64,000 nucleotides of DNA from contig NZ_JBHYFV010000008.1 in the NCBI RefSeq assembly GCF_051859345.1, forward strand, positions 62,001 to 126,000. The letters are read 5' to 3'. Of the stretch, positions 16,257 to 25,271 are shown in pieces; within the stretch, counting starts at the first letter, position 1, and each line of letters starts with the position of its first letter. Under the pieces are notes generated by a model. That model saw only the letters and a program-made list of their open reading frames with translations, did not search any database and was not told where the DNA came from. Position numbers and translations under genes: made by a program. Source of the stretch: Marivita sp051859345. GTDB lineage: Bacteria > Pseudomonadota > Alphaproteobacteria > Rhodobacterales > Rhodobacteraceae.

Positions 16257-17299
16257 AGGACCGGACCACGAGCGGCATTCGCTATCCCTGGGACACTCCC
16301 CCCGAAGAGGGCACCGCAACCGAGGTCGCTGACGGGGTTCTGTGGATTCGCCTTGCCCTGCCAATGAAGCTCGATCACGTCAATGTCTACGCGCTGGACG
16401 ATGGCGATGGCTGGACCATCGTGGACACCGGGTTTGCGTCGAACCGGAGCAAGGCGCTTTGGGCGAAGTTGATGGCGGGACCGCTTGGCGGTAAACCGAT
16501 CACCCGCGTGATCGTCACCCATCACCACCCCGATCATATCGGCATGGCGGGCTGGCTTCAGTCGGCCCACGGTGCAGAACTGATCACCACGCGCACCGCC
16601 TGGCTGATGGGCCGGATGCTGCAGCTTGACGAACAGCCCACGCCCAGCGCGGAAACGGTGGCGTTCTGGCGGAGCTGCGGCATGGACGCGGCAATCCTCG
16701 AAAGGCGCAAGGCGGAACGTCCGTTCAATTTCGCCGATTGCGTCGCACCTTTGCCCCTTGGGTATACCCGCATTCGACAGGGTGACACCATCACGACCGG
16801 GGGGCGCACATGGGACATCCATATCGGCAATGGCCACGCGCCGGAACATGCCACGCTTTGGTCACGCGATGACAACCTCGTTCTTGCGGGCGATCAGATC
16901 CTGCCGTCGATAAGTTCGAATATCGGGGTCTACGCCACTGAACCCGACGCCGATCCCGTGGCCGACTGGCTCGAGTCCTGTGAACGCCTGTCCACCATCG
17001 CGGGTGACGACCATCTGGTGTTGGGAGGGCACAAGCTGCCCTTCACCGGGCTGCCCTTGCGTCTGCATCAGTTGATCGAAAACCACCACGGTGCGCTGCG
17101 CCGGCTCGAGGCGCATATCGCAATACCAAGATCGGCAGGGGACTGTTTCGCCCCGCTGTTCAAACGCCATATCGGCGATGCCGAATACGGGCTCGCTCTG
17201 GTCGAGGCGATGGCCCATTGCCTGCACCTCTGGCATGAAGGGCGCGCCACGCGCACGATGGCCGACACTGGGGCCTGGCAGTTTCAAGCCAAACCGTGA
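16253..17299 (+). CDS. MBL-fold metallo-hydrolase coupled to acyl-CoA dehydrogenase
   Basis: 348 residues; its ATG overlaps the preceding stop (ATGA). The metal-binding motif VTHHHPDHIGMAGW, the IGNGHAPEHATL loop and VLAGDQILPSISSN show a metallo-beta-lactamase fold of the LACTB2-like type with a C-terminal winged-helix extension (QLIENHHGALRRLEAHI). No signal peptide, hence cytoplasmic. Tight coupling to the acyl-CoA dehydrogenase suggests a hydrolase acting on a thioester or related product of the same pathway; this is inference. Confidence 0.85.
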   Translation: MKDRTTSGIRYPWDTPPEEGTATEVADGVLWIRLALPMKLDHVNVYALDDGDGWTIVDTGFASNRSKALWAKLMAGPLGGKPITRVIVTHHHPDHIGMAGWLQSAHGAELITTRTAWLMGRMLQLDEQPTPSAETVAFWRSCGMDAAILERRKAERPFNFADCVAPLPLGYTRIRQGDTITTGGRTWDIHIGNGHAPEHATLWSRDDNLVLAGDQILPSISSNIGVYATEPDADPVADWLESCERLSTIAGDDHLVLGGHKLPFTGLPLRLHQLIENHHGALRRLEAHIAIPRSAGDCFAPLFKRHIGDAEYGLALVEAMAHCLHLWHEGRATRTMADTGAWQFQAKP

Positions 17300-17395
17300 C
17301 GGCCTCTCTGGTTTAAGAATATCTTTGGGTGAGGCGCTCTTGCTCCACAGGGCCGCGCCCCTGACGAAGGAAGCCTGACCGTCGGCGCGCCTCTC

Positions 17396-17953
17396 TCAGG
17401 CGCGTCCCCCTTCCGAGGACAGGGCCAGCGGCGAAATTCCAAGACTGCCCAGCGCGGCTTCCCATTTGTCGCCATCAGCCCTGTCGAACACCAAATCGTT
17501 GCTGGCATCACAAATCAGCCAGCCATTGGCGGCAATCTCGCTCTCGAGTTGGCCGGGACCCCAGCCCGCATATCCCAGAACGACCAGGCGCTTGTCCGGT
17601 CCATTGCCGTTGGCGATGCTTTCCAGCACATCCAGCGTCGCCGTCATTGCAAACCCATCATCGACATTCAGCGTTGTCATCTCGGATCGGAAGTCCGGAG
17701 AATGCAGCACAAAACCACGGCCCAGTTCCACCGGCCCGCCGAAATGCACACGGATGCCCGAGATGTCGCCGGTATTGTCGATCGGCAACTGGTCCAGCAG
17801 GTTCTCAAAGCTCACATCGGCAGAGGGTTTGTTGACGATCAGCCCCATCGCCCCGTCATCTGAATGGGCACAGATAAAGATCAGGCTGTGCTCAAAGCGC
17901 GGATCGGGCATCCCCGGCATCGCGATGAGCATTCGGCCCGTCAGATCGGTCAT
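17396..17953 (-). CDS. YqgE/AlgH family protein
   Basis: 185 residues from the ATG at 17953 (MTDLTGRMLIAMPGM). Family signatures are PDPRFEHSLIFICAHSDDGAMGLIVNKP near the N-terminus, FGGPVELGRGFVLH in the middle and LGYAGWGPGQLESEI toward the end. The family is widespread in Proteobacteria and structurally known, but its molecular function remains unclear despite links to alginate regulation in Pseudomonas. Divergent from the DsbD-like gene (136 bp between starts). Confidence 0.9.
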   Translation of the reverse strand: MTDLTGRMLIAMPGMPDPRFEHSLIFICAHSDDGAMGLIVNKPSADVSFENLLDQLPIDNTGDISGIRVHFGGPVELGRGFVLHSPDFRSEMTTLNVDDGFAMTATLDVLESIANGNGPDKRLVVLGYAGWGPGQLESEIAANGWLICDASNDLVFDRADGDKWEAALGSLGISPLALSSEGGRA

Positions 17954-18089
17954 GGTTTCAGAAACGCTGGTCACATGCCAAACATGGACAGCACTGCTGG
18001 GGGTTGCAAGGGCACACCGCACCCAAGCACACGGTGGATCGCCGGTTTGTGACTTTTCATCGCGGCAGAAAACCGCCATCTGCTATCGG

Positions 18090-18908
18090 ATGAAGCATTT
18101 TCGCCCCCTCGTTTCCGCGCTGACCATGGTTCTTTTCCTGATCGCGCCAGCAGTCGCATCCGCCAGCGACACCACCGGCCTGTCCAAGATCGACCTGCGG
18201 CCGGGTTGGCGCATGGCGGATGGCAGTCACATGGCCGCGCTGCATATCATGCTTGAACCGGGGTGGAAGACCTATTGGCGCGCGCCCGGAGATGTGGGCA
18301 TCCCGCCGCAATTCGACTGGACCGGATCGCAGAACATCAGCGCCGTCTCTGCCCATTGGCCCACACCCCACGTCTTTTTCGAACAGGGCATGCGGTCGGT
18401 CGGCTACAAGTCGGAAGTGGTGATCCCCCTGCACATGACGGCAAGTCAATCCGGGGTGGACATGACTCTGGCCGGCACCATGCAGATCGGGATCTGCAAG
18501 GACATCTGCATTCCCGCCAACCTGTCCTTCAACGCAACGCTTCCGCCGACCAGCACGCGGCCCGATCCGACCATCGCCGCCGCGCTGACGGATATGCCCT
18601 ATACCGCGCGCGAAGCCGGTGTGAGCAATGTCACCTGCCGCTTTGAACCCGGTGCGGATGGTGGCTTGGTGCTGCACACAAGGATCGACATGCCGTCATC
18701 AGGCGGGACAGAGTATGTCGTCGTCGAGGCGGGCAATCCCCATGTCTGGGTCGCGGAACCGGACAGCAGACGCGATGGCGGTGCGCTCTACGCAAGCACC
18801 CGGCTGTTACATGTGGATGGGCGCAGTTTTGCGCTTGATCGCTCAGAGCTTCGGTTCACCGTGATTGGCAATGCTCGCGCGGTCGATATTCAGGGCTGTA
18901 CGCCCTGA
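18090..18908 (+). CDS. Stand-alone DsbD N-terminal-domain protein, exported
   Basis: 272 residues with a signal peptide (MKHFRPLVSALTMVLFLIAP, cleavage near ASA). The body matches the immunoglobulin-like N-terminal domain of DsbD/ScsB (RPGWRMADGSHMAALHIML, GWKTYWRAPGDVGIPP) with the cysteine pair in GICKDICIPANLSF. The transmembrane and C-terminal thioredoxin domains of full DsbD are absent, and the gene ends normally. It could be a periplasmic thiol carrier fed by another membrane reductase. It ends 2 bp from the convergent RND gene, leaving no terminator. Confidence 0.82.
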   Translation: MKHFRPLVSALTMVLFLIAPAVASASDTTGLSKIDLRPGWRMADGSHMAALHIMLEPGWKTYWRAPGDVGIPPQFDWTGSQNISAVSAHWPTPHVFFEQGMRSVGYKSEVVIPLHMTASQSGVDMTLAGTMQIGICKDICIPANLSFNATLPPTSTRPDPTIAAALTDMPYTAREAGVSNVTCRFEPGADGGLVLHTRIDMPSSGGTEYVVVEAGNPHVWVAEPDSRRDGGALYASTRLLHVDGRSFALDRSELRFTVIGNARAVDIQGCTP

Positions 18909-18910
18909 CA

Positions 18911-21900
18911 TCAGGCGGACCGCCGCGCCCTCGACACACCCATGGCAATTGCTCCAAGGCTATAAAGCCCAAGGCAGATCACCGCAGCGCCCGCCACAAA
19001 CAGACCCAGACTCATCGCCAGCGTGGTGTCACCGGCAAGCCCAGCTTGGGCCAATACCGCGCGCAACGGCTCTGGCAAGGCCCCGGTGAGGGCGAAAGCC
19101 CCCATCGTTGCGCCCAGCCATCCGACAATCAGCGCGGCAGCCACACTCAGCCCCATCCGCACTCCAGTCCGGCGGAACCGCAAGCCACGTCGCGCCGTCT
19201 GGGTCAGGCGACCGATATCATTCTGAATCGCGATCAGCGACGGTACGATCAGCAACACGAGAAACATGCCAAACCCAAGACCGTAGACCAGCGTGATTAC
19301 CGTCGGCTTGAGGAACTGAGCCTGATTTGATTGCTCATACAGAAGCGGCACCAACCCCAGAACCGTTGTCGCCGTGGTCAGGAACACAGGACGCAGGCGG
19401 TCTGCAGCACCGTCAATGATCGACGGGATCAGCCCCCGCTCCTGCGCTTTTTCGTCAATCGTCGTCACCAGGACAATAGAGTCGTTGATGATGATTCCGG
19501 TCATGCCCAACAGGCCCACCACCGTAAACATGCTGAGCGACACATCCCATTGCGCATGGCCATAGATCGTTCCGACCAATCCGAACGGGATCACAGACAT
19601 CACCACCAGGGGTCTGGTCCAGCTTGCAAAGACCCATGACAGCACAAGGTAGATCGCCAACAGCGACAGGATCAGGCCGGTCCGCGCATCTTTCAGGAAT
19701 TCCCCTTCCTGCTCACTCAGCCCCGAAAGCCGGTATTCCACCTGCCGTTCGCTTGCGATGGTGGGAAGGATCTCTGTCTCGAGCGCCAGCATGATGTCGT
19801 TTGCGCGCGCGGCATCGTCTTCGGAGATGTCGCCGGTCACCGAAATCAGGCGAATGCCGTTTTCGCGCCGCACCGTCGAGAATCCGGTCCGGCGATCCAC
19901 GCTGACGATATCGGCAAGCTGCACGTATTCACCCTCGGGAGTCCGCATCTGCGTGCGTTCGAGAAAATCGGCGGTCAGCTCATCAGCAGGCAGTTCCACA
20001 CGGATTTCCGCACTGCGCGGTCCGTCGGGATAGGTCGCCGCCTCAACCCCACCCAGGCGCGCGCGCAGGACGCTGCCCAGCCCGTCGATGGTAAAGCCAA
20101 GCGCCTGACCCTGCGGTGTCAATTCGAGGATCAGTTCTTCCTTGTCATAGGCCAGGTTATCCTCGACCGCCGAAACTTCGGGATATTGCAGCAACGCGGT
20201 CTTGAGGTCTTCGGACGCCGCTTTCAGCGTCTCGGCACTTGCGCCAAAGAACTGGACATCCAGCGCATCGCTGGCCGGGCCGCTTCCCCAACTGCGAAAG
20301 CTGATGGTTTCCACCAAGGGATGGCGTTGCACGGAGTCCTGCAATTCGCTTACGAAAGCACCGCTGGTAAACGGGCGCAGATCGGCGTCGATCAGTTCGA
20401 TGGAAATGCCGCCAAGCTGATCGGCATCCTTGGTATCGGCACCTGCAATACCGCGACCTGCATTGCCACCGATTTCCGCAATTACATAGTCGATCGGATT
20501 GACGCCATGACGCTCTTCGAACGATCCGGCCACGTCCTCGACCGATTTCTGGAAGATGCGCATCATCTCGATTGTGTCGTCGCGTGTAGCCCCCGGTGCC
20601 ATGGCAAAGTTGCCGGTGACCGAGCTTTGCTCAGGTGAATTGAAAAACCGCCATTGCACATCACCGCGGATAAACAAGGCCGCCTGCGACGCCAGAAGCA
20701 CCACCGCCCCCGCCAACACGGCATAGCGCGCCTGCAGGACGAGGCCCATAAACGGACGGAACAGGGTTTCCCGCATCCAGCGGAAGCCCCGGTTCACCAC
20801 CCGCGAGGGCACATCATACCAGTGTTCTTTCGCGCTATGGGCAATCGCATGCGCCATGTGGTTCGGCAGGATCAGGAAACATTCGACCAGCGACGCCGCA
20901 AGGACCGCGATGACGGTAAAGGGAATATCCGAAATCAGATCGCCAAAGCGCCCGCCGATGACCACGAGCCCATAGAACGCGATAATTGTCGTGAGGGTCG
21001 CCGCAAAGACCGGAAGCGCCATGCGATGCGCCGCGCGTTCCGCCGCCTCGACAGGTGGCAGGCCGCTTCGCGCCAGATGGTCGGCATGTTCACCAACCAC
21101 GATGGCGTCATCCACCACGATCCCCAAGGTGATGATCAGCGCAAACAGTGAGATCATGTTGATCGTGATCCCGGCCGCATACATCAGCGCAATCGCGGCC
21201 ATCATTGCGACTGGAATACCCGCCGCCACCCAGAACGCCGTCCGTGCATTCAGGAACAGGAACAGCAGCATGACCACCAGGACAAGACCCGTCAGGCCAT
21301 TGTCCAACAGGATGTCCAGACGCCCCGAAATCGCCTCGGCCCTTGTGCGGATCAGATCGACCGACACACCGTCCGGCAAGGACGCCTCGAATTCTGAGGC
21401 GACCTCTTCGACGGTGCGCTGGATCGCGATGGCATCCCCTTGGTCGCTGCGGTCGACGCGGATCGAAATCGCCGGGTTCTCTCCTACAAAATAGCTGCGC
21501 TGGCGGTCGATCCCTTCGATGAAGAGCGTGCCGACATCGCCCACGGTCAGGTTCGATCCATCCGCGTTGGACCGCAGAACGATGTTCGAAATCTGTTCTG
21601 CGCTGCGCTTTTCCACGCCGGTCCGCACGCGGGTGTTTGCGTTGCCCACATCGCCCGCCGGATCGGCATCGACCTCCTGGCCAATGGCCGTCGCGATCTC
21701 GCGGATGGAGATATCAAACGCGATGAGGTTGGCCGACGGCACTTCGATCACGGTACGCGGTGCCGACAGACCCCTTATCGTTGTACGCGTGACGCCTTCG
21801 GCAAACAGGCGTGCCGTCAACTCGTCCGCAAAGCGTGCAAGCTGATCGACACCCACTGGGCCCGTGATCACCAGATCCGTCACCCGATCGCTCCAACCGC

Positions 21901-22315
21901 CACGCCGAACCACGGGATCTTCGGCATCGGCAGGCAGGTTCGTGACCGCGTCCACAGCCGTCTTCACATCGTCAGCCGCGCGCGACATGTCCCATCCCGG
22001 CTCAAACTCGAGCCGGATAGAAGCCCGCCCTTCGCGCGACGACGCTTCAGAGCTTTCAACCCCTTCAACGGACAGGATCACCGGTTCAAGCACCTGAACG
22101 ATACCACGATCCACGTCTTCCGCACCTGCGCCATCCCACGCCACCGACACGTCCACATCATCAATGATCACGTCCGGAAAGAATTGCGCGCGCATGTTCG
22201 GGATCGAAAACGCACCCGCCGCGATCAGCAGGATCAAGAGCAGGTTCGCAACCGTCCTGTGACGCACGAAATAGCTGAGAACGCCGCCAGCTTTGCCGGA
22301 AAGTGCCCGCGCCAT
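18911..22315 (-). CDS. RND efflux transporter permease subunit
   Basis: 1134 residues, a full-length AcrB/HAE1-like inner-membrane pump. Features: N-terminal helix (VANLLLILLIAAGAFSIP), the TM4 proton-relay motif LGIVVDDAIVVGEHADH, the repeated second half with GMTGIIINDSIVLVTTIDEK, and two large periplasmic loops. It is driven by proton motive force and works with the adaptor encoded 3 bp upstream and an outer-membrane channel. No TolC-type gene or regulator is adjacent. The C-terminus has extra hydrophobic segments (after about residue 1060), giving it more than the usual tail. Substrate not predictable. Confidence 0.93.
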   Translation of the reverse strand: MARALSGKAGGVLSYFVRHRTVANLLLILLIAAGAFSIPNMRAQFFPDVIIDDVDVSVAWDGAGAEDVDRGIVQVLEPVILSVEGVESSEASSREGRASIRLEFEPGWDMSRAADDVKTAVDAVTNLPADAEDPVVRRGGWSDRVTDLVITGPVGVDQLARFADELTARLFAEGVTRTTIRGLSAPRTVIEVPSANLIAFDISIREIATAIGQEVDADPAGDVGNANTRVRTGVEKRSAEQISNIVLRSNADGSNLTVGDVGTLFIEGIDRQRSYFVGENPAISIRVDRSDQGDAIAIQRTVEEVASEFEASLPDGVSVDLIRTRAEAISGRLDILLDNGLTGLVLVVMLLFLFLNARTAFWVAAGIPVAMMAAIALMYAAGITINMISLFALIITLGIVVDDAIVVGEHADHLARSGLPPVEAAERAAHRMALPVFAATLTTIIAFYGLVVIGGRFGDLISDIPFTVIAVLAASLVECFLILPNHMAHAIAHSAKEHWYDVPSRVVNRGFRWMRETLFRPFMGLVLQARYAVLAGAVVLLASQAALFIRGDVQWRFFNSPEQSSVTGNFAMAPGATRDDTIEMMRIFQKSVEDVAGSFEERHGVNPIDYVIAEIGGNAGRGIAGADTKDADQLGGISIELIDADLRPFTSGAFVSELQDSVQRHPLVETISFRSWGSGPASDALDVQFFGASAETLKAASEDLKTALLQYPEVSAVEDNLAYDKEELILELTPQGQALGFTIDGLGSVLRARLGGVEAATYPDGPRSAEIRVELPADELTADFLERTQMRTPEGEYVQLADIVSVDRRTGFSTVRRENGIRLISVTGDISEDDAARANDIMLALETEILPTIASERQVEYRLSGLSEQEGEFLKDARTGLILSLLAIYLVLSWVFASWTRPLVVMSVIPFGLVGTIYGHAQWDVSLSMFTVVGLLGMTGIIINDSIVLVTTIDEKAQERGLIPSIIDGAADRLRPVFLTTATTVLGLVPLLYEQSNQAQFLKPTVITLVYGLGFGMFLVLLIVPSLIAIQNDIGRLTQTARRGLRFRRTGVRMGLSVAAALIVGWLGATMGAFALTGALPEPLRAVLAQAGLAGDTTLAMSLGLFVAGAAVICLGLYSLGAIAMGVSRARRSA

Positions 22316-22318
22316 CGG

Positions 22319-23776
22319 TTAGCCCCCCATCCGGGATTCGATGCGATCCACCACCTGAACCGGTACAGTGCCTTGGGACAATTGGTTCAGGATGCGCTGG
22401 CGGGCTTCTTCCGGCATCCGTGTGTTGGCTTGCACAAAGGCGGTCAGCCGCGCGCGCCGTTCTTCCGTCAACTCGACCATCTCGGGTTCTTCCGGCGCAG
22501 CCTGTCCGGCCTGGCGCAAGGGACGCACCTTGATCCCGGCCCCCAGAAGCGGCGTCCGTTCTGCCACAACATCGCGCCCCTGAAGGACAGGCGCGCGCAC
22601 CAGAACATCATCACCCTGACGCCGCAACAGAGTGACGGAAACCACCTCAAGCCGGTCATCTTCGGCCAGAACCAGTACCTCGTTTGCCGCATCCAGCGCC
22701 GATGCAGGCAAACGGGCAACGCGGTCCAGCGGCGGTTCGTCGATCTGCACGGTCACGAAATCCCCGGGGCGGAATCCGGGTGCGCTAGTCAGGTTGGCGA
22801 ACAAGAGTCGCCCTGTCTGACCATCCCCCACCGCTGCACCGGAACGGCTCAACGTGCCAGTCGCGGTCAGGTTGGTTCCGAACACGTCCAGAACAACGGT
22901 CACGTCCGCTTTGGACAACTGACCTTCCTCGTTCAGAAGGCGCGCAAATTGCTGCGTCGACACACGGAAGGCCACCTCGAGCGCGTCCGCATCAATCAAC
23001 CGCGCCAATTGTTCGTTTGACGACACCAGACGCCCCTGAACCACGGACACCTCGGCCAGGGTTCCGGTAAAATCTGCCGTGATCAACGTGTCATCCAATC
23101 GCCGCTGCGCCTCGGCCTCGGCGATGATGGCGCGCGACAGGCGTGTGGTGGCCTGATCAATCCGCGCCTCGGCCTGAGCCACGGCCTGTCTGCGGGACAA
23201 GACGGCCTGGCGGGCCTGCGCGGCAGCAAGCTCGGCCACCTCGACCGCGGCGGCGGTTCCGACGCCACGATCCTGCAGATCACGCTGACGCTGAAAGGCC
23301 CGCTCACGCAGGGTTGCCTGTTCTTCGGCGGCCTCAAGCTCATCCTGCGCCAGAACGATGGCGCGTTCCGCCTCGCGCTGTTCGGCCTCGGCATCAACGA
23401 TGTCACTCTGCACACGTTGCAACACTGACTCTGCATCGGTTGGATCAATCCGAACAAGCATCTGGCCCTCGGTCACGGTGCCACCTTCGACAAACTCCGG
23501 TGCGATCTCGATCACGCGGCCGCCGGCGGCAGCACGGATTTCAAGAGTCCGCACGCTTTCGATCTGCCCGAACGCCGTCAGCACCGGCGTGATCGTTTCA
23601 AACTCGGCCCTGACAATGTTGACCGCAAAGACACGTTCCCGCTGCGGAAAGCTGCGCGGTTCCTGCGCCATGCGCACTTGCACGGCATCGCGCACCTGTA
23701 CAGCGGCATAAGCCAAAAGCCCAAGCGTCAGAGAAAGTAGAAAAAGCCCCGTCAGGCTACGGCGTAGAAACCGCAT
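22319..23776 (-). CDS. RND efflux periplasmic adaptor (membrane fusion protein)
   Basis: 485 residues from the ATG at 23776, preceded by GAGGA about nine bases away. An N-terminal membrane anchor (LTGLFLLSLTLGLLAYAAV) is followed by a lipoyl half (PVLTAFGQIESVRTLEIRAA), a long coiled-coil hairpin rich in Ala, Glu, Gln and Arg (about residues 120-220), the second lipoyl half, and a beta-barrel (TLITADFTGTLAEVSVVQGR). It links the permease to an outer-membrane channel. Transcribed ahead of the permease as a two-gene unit. Confidence 0.92.
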   Translation of the reverse strand: MRFLRRSLTGLFLLSLTLGLLAYAAVQVRDAVQVRMAQEPRSFPQRERVFAVNIVRAEFETITPVLTAFGQIESVRTLEIRAAAGGRVIEIAPEFVEGGTVTEGQMLVRIDPTDAESVLQRVQSDIVDAEAEQREAERAIVLAQDELEAAEEQATLRERAFQRQRDLQDRGVGTAAAVEVAELAAAQARQAVLSRRQAVAQAEARIDQATTRLSRAIIAEAEAQRRLDDTLITADFTGTLAEVSVVQGRLVSSNEQLARLIDADALEVAFRVSTQQFARLLNEEGQLSKADVTVVLDVFGTNLTATGTLSRSGAAVGDGQTGRLLFANLTSAPGFRPGDFVTVQIDEPPLDRVARLPASALDAANEVLVLAEDDRLEVVSVTLLRRQGDDVLVRAPVLQGRDVVAERTPLLGAGIKVRPLRQAGQAAPEEPEMVELTEERRARLTAFVQANTRMPEEARQRILNQLSQGTVPVQVVDRIESRMGG

Positions 23777-23869
23777 TGGCGACAATCCTCGGTAACAGTG
23801 CTGGCCTATCAAATAGCCAAAACTGAATGTTTTCCAATAACACGTTCGTTTATCACACGAAGTGTATCG
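23777..23869. promoter_or_regulatory. Presumed promoter region of the RND operon
   Basis: 93 bp between moaB and the adaptor. It holds an imperfect inverted repeat, ACACGTTCGT paired with ACGAAGTGT (about 23840-23864), that could be a repressor operator or part of the moaB terminator. The sequence is A+T-rich compared with flanking genes. Confidence 0.35.
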
Positions 23870-24412
23870 TCATTTCCGTCGCAAATGTTCGTCCAATCGC
23901 GGTAAAATCTCGACAAAGTTACAAGGACGGTGCCGATAATCGAGCTGAAGGCTCAAAATCTCGTCCCACGCGTCCTTGCACGCACCGGGGCTGCCGGGCA
24001 GCGCAAAGAGGTAGGTTCCATTGCGCACCCCGCCGGTCGCACGGCTTTGGACGGCGCTTGTGCCGATCTTCTGAAACGACACCATGGTGAAGACCGTGCC
24101 GAACGCGTCGATCTCTTTCTCGTAGACATCGCGATGCGCCTCAACGGTGACATCCCGCCCCGTGAGTCCGGTTCCCCCGGTCGAGATCACCACATCAATG
24201 TCGGGTTGATCACACCAGTCGCGCAACTGTGCCGCAATCTGATCACGTTCGTCCTGAATGATCTTGCGATCCGCCACGATATGCCCCGCGCCTTCGATCC
24301 GGGCCACAAGCGTGTCACCCGACCGATCCTCTTGCAGCGACCGCGTGTCGCTGACCGTCAACACGGCGATGCGGATGGGCATGAAGTCTTTGCTCTCGTC
24401 GATACGGCTCAT
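23870..24412 (-). CDS. moaB: Molybdenum cofactor biosynthesis protein B
   Basis: 180 residues. The MoaB/MogA fold is shown by AVLTVSDTRSLQEDRSGD, the molybdopterin-binding loop STGGTGLTGRDVT and the ALPGSPGACKDAW segment near the C-terminus. It is expected to adenylylate molybdopterin or otherwise assist molybdenum insertion. It lies 3 bp downstream of the uracil-DNA glycosylase gene and is probably co-transcribed with it. An upstream start is used as MSRIDESKDF; a second Met at residue 11 is possible. Confidence 0.92.
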   Translation of the reverse strand: MSRIDESKDFMPIRIAVLTVSDTRSLQEDRSGDTLVARIEGAGHIVADRKIIQDERDQIAAQLRDWCDQPDIDVVISTGGTGLTGRDVTVEAHRDVYEKEIDAFGTVFTMVSFQKIGTSAVQSRATGGVRNGTYLFALPGSPGACKDAWDEILSLQLDYRHRPCNFVEILPRLDEHLRRK

Positions 24413-24415
24413 GAT

Positions 24416-25204
24416 TCAGGCTTTCTTGTCCAGATGCGCGCGCAGTTCCAAAAGATCTGCCCAGGTCTCACGCTTTGCTGCCGGGGTCCGCAAAAGATAC
24501 GCCGGATGGAACATCGGCAACACCGGCAGACCCACCGCCTCATCCCACTGCCCGCGCAATCGGGTGATCCCGCGTTTGCCCAACAGCGCCTGACACGGGA
24601 TATTGCCCATGACGACCAGCAGCTTTGGCTGGGCCAGTTCGATGTGCCGCTTCAGGAACGGCAGCATCATCGCCATTTCTGTCGGTTTCGGGTCCCGGTT
24701 CTGCGGTGGGCGCCAGGGCAGGACATTGGTGATGTAGACGCCTTGCGCGCTGTCGTGATCCCGGCCCAGATCAATCGCGGCCAGCATCCTGTCGAGCAAT
24801 TTCCCCGCACGACCCACAAATGGCTTGCCGATCTGATCCTCTTCACGCCCCGGCGCTTCGCCCACGATCATCACCGAGGATCCGGGAACGCCATCGCAGA
24901 ACACCAGATTGCGCGCCCCTTTCTGCAAGTCACAATGCGGAAAAGCCGCCATGGCTGACTTCAGGGCCGCCAAATCGCCAGCCACCCGCGCCGCCGTTTC
25001 GGCCTCGGCCACAGGATCAACGCTTTGGGACGGCTGAACGGGAACAGCGGGTGCAGACACAGCCGGAGAGATACCCGCCATGGGCGGCGGGGCCACCTGT
25101 TCAAAGCGATTGACGGGCACGTCCGAGATAGCCTCGGTCACACCCATCTCAAGCTGCCATTCAAGCGCGGCCCGTGCCGCATGCCAGTCTATCTGCGAAT
25201 CCAT
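24416..25204 (-). CDS. Uracil-DNA glycosylase, family 4-like
   Basis: 262 residues. The N-terminal ~80 residues are a Pro/Ala/Val-rich linker-like extension. The catalytic domain has motif A GEAPGREEDQIGKPFVG, then ITNVLPWRPPQNRDP and motif B FHPAYLLRTPAAKRETW. It would excise uracil from DNA. The four cysteines that hold the 4Fe-4S cluster in classical family-4 enzymes are not all present: only three Cys occur in the whole protein and the usual Cys before RPP is Trp. This is probably the alphaproteobacterial branch without the cluster. Operon with moaB. Confidence 0.87.
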   Translation of the reverse strand: MDSQIDWHAARAALEWQLEMGVTEAISDVPVNRFEQVAPPPMAGISPAVSAPAVPVQPSQSVDPVAEAETAARVAGDLAALKSAMAAFPHCDLQKGARNLVFCDGVPGSSVMIVGEAPGREEDQIGKPFVGRAGKLLDRMLAAIDLGRDHDSAQGVYITNVLPWRPPQNRDPKPTEMAMMLPFLKRHIELAQPKLLVVMGNIPCQALLGKRGITRLRGQWDEAVGLPVLPMFHPAYLLRTPAAKRETWADLLELRAHLDKKA

Positions 25205-25271
25205 GCCGGGAGCTTATCCCGGCACGGGTCCGTGCAAAAGCGGCGTTCATGCACCGCAGTCACACAGAAGA

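Noticed and set aside
14490..16364. Open frame of about 624 codons antisense to the acyl-CoA dehydrogenase
   Set aside because: No recognisable domain, no ribosome site, and it covers a well-supported gene.
17300..17395. Possible terminator between the MBL hydrolase and yqgE
   Set aside because: Only 7-bp arms GAGGCGC/GCGCCTC separated by about 47 bases; too weak to call.
21440..23020. Open frame across the RND permease/adaptor junction on the plus strand
   Set aside because: Spans two intact pump genes on the opposite strand and gives a low-complexity Arg/His-rich product.
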